From assembly GCA_900554405.1 (NCBI GenBank), contig USHI01000067.1, positions 1 through 6,962 of the forward strand: a DNA stretch of 6,962 bases, given 5' to 3'. Below the pieces are notes generated by a model, which saw only the letters and a list, made by a program, of their open reading frames with translations, searched no databases and had not been told where the DNA came from. A program made the translations under genes and the position numbers. This document shows positions 1-6,962 of the stretch, one piece after another (position 1 is the stretch's first letter; each line of letters begins with the position of its first letter). The DNA comes from an uncultured Eubacteriales bacterium (GTDB taxonomy: Bacteria; Bacillota; Clostridia; Oscillospirales; CAG-382).

Positions 1-1
1 T

Positions 2-2592
<2,591 letters not shown>

Positions 2593-2604
2593 TCAGACCC
2601 ACGC

Positions 2605-2641
2605 AAAAAAGAGAAGGCAGTTTGATGCCTTCTCTCTTTTT
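2605..2641. terminator. Bidirectional rho-independent terminator between convergent genes
   Basis: A perfect 10-bp stem pairs AGAGAAGGCA (2610-2619) with TGCCTTCTCT (2626-2635) around a 6-base loop, GTTTGA. On the plus strand it is followed by CTTTTT (2636-2641). On the minus strand the preceding A-run (2605-2610) supplies the U-tract. It starts about 13 bases after the tgt stop and about 12 bases past the end of the convergent secreted-protein gene, so it can end both transcripts. Confidence 0.9.
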
Positions 2642-2652
2642 GTGTTTGCGGT

Positions 2653-5517
2653 TTATTTGATATATTCGGTGCCGAGGGTATGGCGCTTCATGCGGATTAG
2701 GTCGGTCAGCTCGATGGTTTCGCCGTTATTGATGCAGACCGCTCTCCTGCACGCGCCGGAAAGCGTATATGTCCCGAGATAAGCACGTTTCGCGTAAAGA
2801 TAATCGACCGCATCGATTCTGCCGCTGCCGTCCGCATCGCCGAGAACGTATGCGGTATACACCTTGCCGCCGACCGCCACGGTGCTGCCGCTGCCGACAA
2901 GCTTTCCGCTCGCGTTCAGGGTGTAATCACCGGTCGCCATCATGGTGCCGAGCTTTTCAGGTGTTATTCCCTCGGGAAGCCTGAACATACCGTTTTCGTC
3001 GACGGTTATGCCGGATTCCTCCGTGAATACCCTGCCGTCGACGGGCATTTCAAGGTTCCTTTCGGTGTTTGGGAAGAAATTGATCCTTGCGCCGGAATAT
3101 ATACGGCTTTCGGATATGTCGATACCGTTTATCGAAACGATATTGCCCACCTTACCGCTGACCGCGCCGACGGAGCTGCCGTGGAGCGCAACGATTATCT
3201 TATTGTCGCCGAGTTCATAGGAATAATCGGTCTTGCCGTTGTTGGCGGTGATGCTTTCCACGACATAAGCGCCGAGCGTACTGTCGTAAACGCATATATA
3301 ATTTCTTGTCCAGTTCAGGTTTGCATTGCCTGCCGTTACCGTGCCGAACGAGGGTGTAAACACGACGGCATCATCGGCGGCGATCTTTTTATTGATACCG
3401 GTAAGCTTTACCGCGTTTACTCCCGTGCCGCCGTAAAGAGTTACCTCGCCGACAAACATATGCGTTGCGGCGAAATATGCGCGAAACTTGAAATACCTTG
3501 CCCTTACGGCAGAAACGGCATTATCGTAATACACCGGCTGGCAGGCGCCCTCCGCAGCGGCATACGCCGATTCGAGCGATGCAAGCTCGGTAAAATCGGT
3601 GCCGTTCGCGGAGCTGAGCATAACCACCCGCTTGGGAGCCCGGACACCCCAGCTTGTCATATTCAGTGCGGAAAGCGATGCGGCGGAGACATCCGCCTCT
3701 GTGCCGAGATCGACAAAAATATCGACATAATCGCCGGTTTCGTCGGTGCCGGTCTTATCGCCCTGCTTGAAGCCCGTCCATTGCGGGGCGGAGGCGGAAA
3801 GCCCGAAGAGGGCGCCGTCGGTAAGCTCCAGCCTGCCGGTATCCGGGAAGCCGGTGTTCACCTCCGCCGTGGCGTACTGTGCGCCGAGAGAAAGCTTTTT
3901 GCCGGTGTATCCCGTGACATCGATATCGGAAACGGTCTGCTCAAATTCAAGGCAGGCATTCTCCGAACCCGCCTCGATAAGCCGGTTTGCCTCCTGCGAA
4001 AGCATCTGTGCGATATCGAGCGCACGGTCGTTGCCGGAGGCAAGCGCGGCGGAGGTAAGCTCGTTCACTGCGGTACGAAGGATCGCTTTGCCGTTGATAT
4101 AGTTTTCCGTAAGATCCATTATCGCGTGCTTGTAATCGCCGTCGACAGCGGTTTCGGAAGCGTATATAGCCCTTGCGGCATCGAGCACGGTGCGATCCTT
4201 ATTGCCGATAACGGCTTCCGCGGCGGATATCTTTTCCGCAAGCGCGGTTTTAAGCGAATCGCTGCGCGCACTGGATGCTTTAAGCACCAAAATGCAATCG
4301 CCGACGGGGCGTGCATAATTAGCCCCGCCTGCGGAATAGGCATAACCCGCACTGCCGGAGCCGGTATCCGAAAGGTACATGGCGCTGCTTCCGCCGCCGT
4401 CCATACGGACAACGTTATTGCAGCCCATTTTTATCATCTGCTGCGCGACATCGCGCATGGTGAGCTTGTTTTCCTCGCTCACAAGGAAAACATAGCTTCC
4501 GTCAGGTTTGGTGCCGAACGCTGTCCATGCCCTTGCCGAAGTGACGGAATGCGTACCGATGGTACTCTGAGAAAGCGTGAGATCCATCCCGTTCATGACA
4601 AGCCTGCCGACATTGGAGATTATGCCGACGGCGGATTCGGTCGCCGCGCGGGCGGAGGAATTCTTTTCCGTTACGGATATTTCGATTTTTTCGCCGGGCT
4701 GAAGCCCCTGGACGAGCGAGGTATAGGTCGTGCGGTTATCCGGATAGTAAAGGACAAATTCATCATTCTCCACCGCGCCGCCGGAGGTGTTTTTGCTCAC
4801 GGAGATGACTTCTCCGACAAGCGTTCTGCCGATGGCAATATCGGTATTATCCAGCTTTCTGCAAAGAATTTCGGTTCCGGGGAATACCGAATCGCACTTT
4901 GTGCCGCAGGATTTATCGTAATAATAGAGATAATCGAACCAATCGCCGCTGTCGCTCGTGCTGCGGCGCTTGTTGTAATACCAGATAAGGTCGGTATAGC
5001 TGCGCCCGCCGATGGTAACGGAGGAGGAAAGGCTGGTATCGACTATCTTCATGCTTCCGTCCGAGCCGAAGGTGACGACGGAGCCGGAAAAAGGCATATG
5101 AGCCGATTCGATCTTGCCGTTGGAAACATTGATCCCGGTGAGAAGCCCATACGGGTTGCCCATGCTGAAAAACGCGCCGTTGATAACGCCCGCGACGGTA
5201 TAATCGTAGCGGCTGCCGGAAGCGCCCGTTGCCATTTCGTATTGCTTTTTGGGGTTGGCGGAGGTGCCGGCTAAACCGGCAAACGGCATTGCGATATAGC
5301 CGTTCTCCGGGTTGAAGGTAAGCGTGTAGGTAGAGCCTTCGTTTTCCTTCACCTTGCTCGTAACATTATAGCTTTTGTATTCGACAACACCGTCGATAGT
5401 GTGCTGCGACGAAATGTTCATCGAAAACGCCGCCGCAGATGCCGACGCAACGATCAGCGGCAGGCAGAAAAGCACCGCCGCGATCAACGCCGTGATACGG
5501 TATAGCTGTTTGCGCAT
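2653..5517 (-). CDS. Secreted phosphodiester glycosidase (NAGPA family) with F5/8C-like and dockerin-like modules
   Basis: This is a 954-residue exported multidomain protein. Residues 1-30 form a signal peptide (MRKQLYR, a hydrophobic stretch, then ASASAAA as the likely signal peptidase I site). The catalytic domain, about 50-413, matches the phosphodiester glycosidase/NAGPA family (Pfam PF09992): GVINGAFF at 110-117, RMDGGGSS at 371-378 and RPVGDCILV at 403-411. Family members cleave sugar-1-phosphodiester bonds; the natural substrate here is unknown, with teichoic-acid-like or capsular phosphodiesters as candidates. Residues 415-520 look helical. Residues about 540-697 resemble an F5/8C (discoidin) carbohydrate-binding domain, and 700-800 form an unidentified beta module. 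Residues 805-890 are like the small beta module often found before clostridial dockerins. Residues 893-949 are a dockerin-like pair: the first calcium loop (DADGSGRIDAVD) is intact and the second is degraded. The gene has its own consensus promoter and ribosome binding site, plus a shared terminator. The protein is presumably tethered to the surface or held in a complex. Confidence 0.88.
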   Translation of the reverse strand: MRKQLYRITALIAAVLFCLPLIVASASAAAFSMNISSQHTIDGVVEYKSYNVTSKVKENEGSTYTLTFNPENGYIAMPFAGLAGTSANPKKQYEMATGASGSRYDYTVAGVINGAFFSMGNPYGLLTGINVSNGKIESAHMPFSGSVVTFGSDGSMKIVDTSLSSSVTIGGRSYTDLIWYYNKRRSTSDSGDWFDYLYYYDKSCGTKCDSVFPGTEILCRKLDNTDIAIGRTLVGEVISVSKNTSGGAVENDEFVLYYPDNRTTYTSLVQGLQPGEKIEISVTEKNSSARAATESAVGIISNVGRLVMNGMDLTLSQSTIGTHSVTSARAWTAFGTKPDGSYVFLVSEENKLTMRDVAQQMIKMGCNNVVRMDGGGSSAMYLSDTGSGSAGYAYSAGGANYARPVGDCILVLKASSARSDSLKTALAEKISAAEAVIGNKDRTVLDAARAIYASETAVDGDYKHAIMDLTENYINGKAILRTAVNELTSAALASGNDRALDIAQMLSQEANRLIEAGSENACLEFEQTVSDIDVTGYTGKKLSLGAQYATAEVNTGFPDTGRLELTDGALFGLSASAPQWTGFKQGDKTGTDETGDYVDIFVDLGTEADVSAASLSALNMTSWGVRAPKRVVMLSSANGTDFTELASLESAYAAAEGACQPVYYDNAVSAVRARYFKFRAYFAATHMFVGEVTLYGGTGVNAVKLTGINKKIAADDAVVFTPSFGTVTAGNANLNWTRNYICVYDSTLGAYVVESITANNGKTDYSYELGDNKIIVALHGSSVGAVSGKVGNIVSINGIDISESRIYSGARINFFPNTERNLEMPVDGRVFTEESGITVDENGMFRLPEGITPEKLGTMMATGDYTLNASGKLVGSGSTVAVGGKVYTAYVLGDADGSGRIDAVDYLYAKRAYLGTYTLSGACRRAVCINNGETIELTDLIRMKRHTLGTEYIK

Positions 5518-5524
5518 TGTTGTA

Positions 5525-5534
5525 TTTCTCCTTT
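5525..5534 (-). promoter_or_regulatory. Ribosome binding site of the secreted glycosidase gene
   Basis: Read on the minus strand this is AAAGGAGAAA, a near-ideal Shine-Dalgarno sequence, with its GGAG core ten bases before the ATG at 5517. It fixes the start codon. The following residues make a textbook signal peptide, which agrees. Confidence 0.88.
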
Positions 5535-5548
5535 CATTTATTGATCAT

Positions 5549-5577
5549 ATTATACAGTCAAATGCGGCTGATGTCAA
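5549..5577 (-). promoter_or_regulatory. Perfect consensus sigma-A promoter (P1) of the secreted glycosidase gene
   Basis: On the minus strand, TTGACA (5577-5572) and TATAAT (5554-5549) are separated by exactly 17 bases. All 12 hexamer positions match the vegetative consensus. Transcription would start near 5542, giving a leader of about 25 bases that carries the ribosome binding site. Such a promoter should be strong unless repressed. One copy of a 15-bp repeat covers its spacer and the end of the -35 box, a position where a repressor could act. Confidence 0.87.
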
Positions 5578-5613
5578 CGGCTTTTTGTATTATTGCATAA
5601 ATGCGGGTGATGT
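5560..5613 (-). repeat. Pair of 15-bp direct repeats in the promoter region
   Basis: Read on the minus strand, ACATCAGCCGCATTT (5574-5560) and ACATCACCCGCATTT (5613-5599) match at 14 of 15 positions and lie 39 bp apart. A shorter third match, CCCGCATT (5623-5616), lies just upstream. The downstream copy overlaps the P1 -35 and spacer. The pair may be operator half-sites or the remains of a promoter duplication. Nothing identifies a binding protein. Confidence 0.6.
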
Positions 5614-5617
5614 GCAA
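5589..5617 (-). promoter_or_regulatory. Possible second, weaker upstream promoter (P2)
   Basis: On the minus strand, TTGCAC (5617-5612) and AATAAT (5594-5589) are also 17 bases apart. The -10 matches the consensus at 5 of 6 positions but the -35 at only 3 of 6. It lies 40 bases upstream of P1 and surrounds the second copy of the 15-bp repeat in the same relative position. This could be a decayed duplicate of P1 or a weak tandem promoter. It is called on resemblance only. Confidence 0.35.
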
Positions 5618-5626
5618 TGCGGGCAT

Positions 5627-5657
5627 AAAGAAAAAGCACGCTTACGTGTGCTTTTTC
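5627..5657 (-). terminator. Rho-independent terminator of the FAD oxidoreductase gene
   Basis: GAAAAAGCAC (5630-5639) pairs perfectly with GTGCTTTTTC (5648-5657). A further G-T and C-G pair can form, leaving a four-base loop. On the minus strand the stem is followed by TTT, giving a T-rich tail TTTTTCTTT partly inside the stem. It begins 20 bases after the stop codon at 5678 and separates this gene from the promoters of the next one. The A/T-rich arms could also terminate plus-strand transcription, though no gene there needs it. Confidence 0.82.
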
Positions 5658-5677
5658 CCGCAAAAAATGTTTTCCGG

Positions 5678-6962
5678 TTATTCGGTATACTCTGCGCCCT
5701 TGCTTATCATGACCTCGCGGACGGAGGCACCGTCGAGCAGTCGCGGAAGAACATTTCCGCGCACGCACATTACCGCCGCGATACCCGCCGCTTCTCCGGA
5801 GGAGCGAACAGAATGCTGTACACGCAGGCTGCTTTGCGCAAGAAATTCCGCGCCGAGACAGCGCCCCGCGACAAAGAGGTTATCGATCCCTTTCACGACA
5901 AGCGAACGGTAGGGAATCTCGTACCAGTTTTTGCCGTCCTCGTTCGGGGTGACCTTTATCTTGCCGAAGTTGAGCGATTTACCGTGGATATCCACCGGGT
6001 AATTGGACTGACAGAACATATCCGCAAATTTGGCGCGGCTGAGCAGATCGGAGGCTGTAAGTACATATTCCGTCGTGATATTGCGGCTTTCGCGCACGCC
6101 GACCTGCGATGCGATCTCGCAGATATAGGCATTTTCGAACCCGCGGAAATATTTTTTATAAAACTTCATCTGGCGGATTATGCGCTTTTTGCCATCTGCC
6201 TGAATAAAGGAAAGGTCTGCCGGGTCGGTACCGTCGGTATGCTCGAAAAATTCCGGTGTATTGAATGCAAGGCAGCCCGGTCTGCCGGGAACGGTGAAGA
6301 TCTGCCAGTATGCGCGATCCTCCGGCAGAAGATCGCCCGCAGCGATAGCCTTATCGAACACGGCGCCCAATGTCCACTGTTCGCCGTTGCAGCAGGCGGC
6401 ATAAAGATGATCCTGCCAGTATTCCGCCGCAAAATTTTTGCCGGTTTCGGCGACCTGTTCACGCAGGAACTGCCCGAATGCATCGTAATCGATATTACCG
6501 GCGATATAGCGAAGCGAAACCGGCTGGTTTTTACCGTTTTCGGGGTTGCCCTTTGTATATTCCGCCCCTGCACGGACACAAACATCGCCATCCCCCGTGG
6601 AATCGATAAACACGCGTGCCTTTATAAGCCCGAGCCCGCGTTTGTTGCATACGACAAGCGCGGTTATTTTGCCGTCCTCGCGTATTACATCGGCGATCGT
6701 GGTATAAAAAAGCGTTCTTACGCCCTTTTCGGCGCACATCGTTTCGAGCGTGAGCCGAAGCATCATCGGATCGAAATACGAACCGTTACCCTCCGCTCCG
6801 TTCTCTGCAATAAGCCTTTCGGCAAGTATTCGGCTGATATACGAGCACTGCTTTTCGCCCTTGATATGGGTGCTCATGACCGGGGTGACAAGCCCGTTTG
6901 TCGCGCTGCCGCCGAGCGAGCTGAGCTGTTCGACAACAAGAACATCCGCGCCCTCATCCGCC
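5678..6962 (-). CDS. FAD-dependent oxidoreductase (FAD_oxidored family), N-terminus cut by window edge
   Basis: The frame is open to the window end and 427 residues are visible. The first visible residues, ADEGADVLVVEQLSSLGGSA, continue a Rossmann fold whose GxGxxG dinucleotide motif, about 20 residues earlier, is off the window. Visible residues 118-126 (FIDSTGDGD) and 287-293 (VGVRESR) are family landmarks. The strongest block is the C-terminal FAD-binding one: NLFVAGR (361-367), AQSSLRVQ (375-382) and GEAAGIAA (389-396). This pattern fits Pfam PF12831, flavoproteins of mostly unknown substrate that are common near carbohydrate-use genes in gut Firmicutes. No signal peptide can be judged. 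The methionine at 6877 is internal, because conserved sequence continues upstream of it. A terminator follows the gene, so it is not in one simple operon with the secreted glycosidase downstream. Its substrate is unknown. Confidence 0.92.
   Translation of the reverse strand, partial: ADEGADVLVVEQLSSLGGSATNGLVTPVMSTHIKGEKQCSYISRILAERLIAENGAEGNGSYFDPMMLRLTLETMCAEKGVRTLFYTTIADVIREDGKITALVVCNKRGLGLIKARVFIDSTGDGDVCVRAGAEYTKGNPENGKNQPVSLRYIAGNIDYDAFGQFLREQVAETGKNFAAEYWQDHLYAACCNGEQWTLGAVFDKAIAAGDLLPEDRAYWQIFTVPGRPGCLAFNTPEFFEHTDGTDPADLSFIQADGKKRIIRQMKFYKKYFRGFENAYICEIASQVGVRESRNITTEYVLTASDLLSRAKFADMFCQSNYPVDIHGKSLNFGKIKVTPNEDGKNWYEIPYRSLVVKGIDNLFVAGRCLGAEFLAQSSLRVQHSVRSSGEAAGIAAVMCVRGNVLPRLLDGASVREVMISKGAEYTE

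Noticed and set aside
3181..5274. A 697-codon open frame on the plus strand opposite the secreted glycosidase gene
   Set aside because: It is antisense to a gene with a signal peptide, clear domains, promoter and ribosome binding site. Its protein is rich in Gly, Arg, Ile and Cys with no recognisable domain, which is typical of a shadow frame produced by codon bias.
5464..5466. Cys18 of the secreted protein as a lipoprotein attachment site
   Set aside because: The preceding residues (V-L-F) do not form a lipobox, and the Cys lies in the middle of the hydrophobic core, before a good AxA cleavage site.
5601..5912. A 103-codon plus-strand frame running from the intergenic gap into the FAD gene
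   Set aside because: It overlaps the terminator and the conserved C-terminal FAD block on the opposite strand and has no recognisable protein features.
6875..6877. ATG as the start of the FAD oxidoreductase
   Set aside because: Upstream in-frame sequence encodes the conserved end of the Rossmann fold (VVEQLSSLGGSATNGLVTP), so the true start lies beyond the window.

Overview
The window reads as chromosomal DNA of a low-temperature-consensus, moderately GC-rich member of the Firmicutes, most likely an uncultured clostridium (Oscillospirales/Ruminococcaceae-like). The support is threefold: a MutL of the endonuclease type, a tRNA-guanine transglycosylase whose wording (for example [40 protein letters not shown]) resembles clostridial versions, and a large secreted protein ending in a dockerin-like module. 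The taxonomic call is inference from protein style, not from a search. There are four protein genes, two of them cut by the window edges, and no rRNA, tRNA, CRISPR array or mobile element was seen.

Left half, plus strand: the 3' three quarters of mutL (2-1444) run directly into tgt (1450-2592). The mutL stop codon lies inside the Shine-Dalgarno sequence of tgt, so the two are very probably co-transcribed and translationally coupled. A strong hairpin with an A-run on one side and a T-run on the other (about 2605-2641) ends tgt and also the convergent gene on the other strand.

Right half, minus strand: a 954-residue secreted phosphodiester-glycosidase-family protein (2653-5517) has a signal peptide, an NAGPA-type catalytic domain, a helical segment, an F5/8C-like beta domain, further beta modules and a C-terminal dockerin-like pair whose second calcium loop is degraded. 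It has its own promoter, a perfect TTGACA-17 bp-TATAAT match, and a good ribosome binding site. Upstream of it, on the same strand, is the bulk of an FAD-dependent oxidoreductase (5678 to the window end) that lacks only its extreme N-terminus and ends in its own terminator (5630-5657).

The two halves look unrelated: a housekeeping pair (mismatch repair and tRNA queuosine modification) faces an accessory, secreted or glycan-related region. I saw no clear sign of a new multi-gene system. The most interesting non-coding signal is the 160-bp gap at 5518-5677, where a 15-bp near-perfect direct repeat overlaps the consensus promoter and suggests either a duplicated promoter or paired operator sites.
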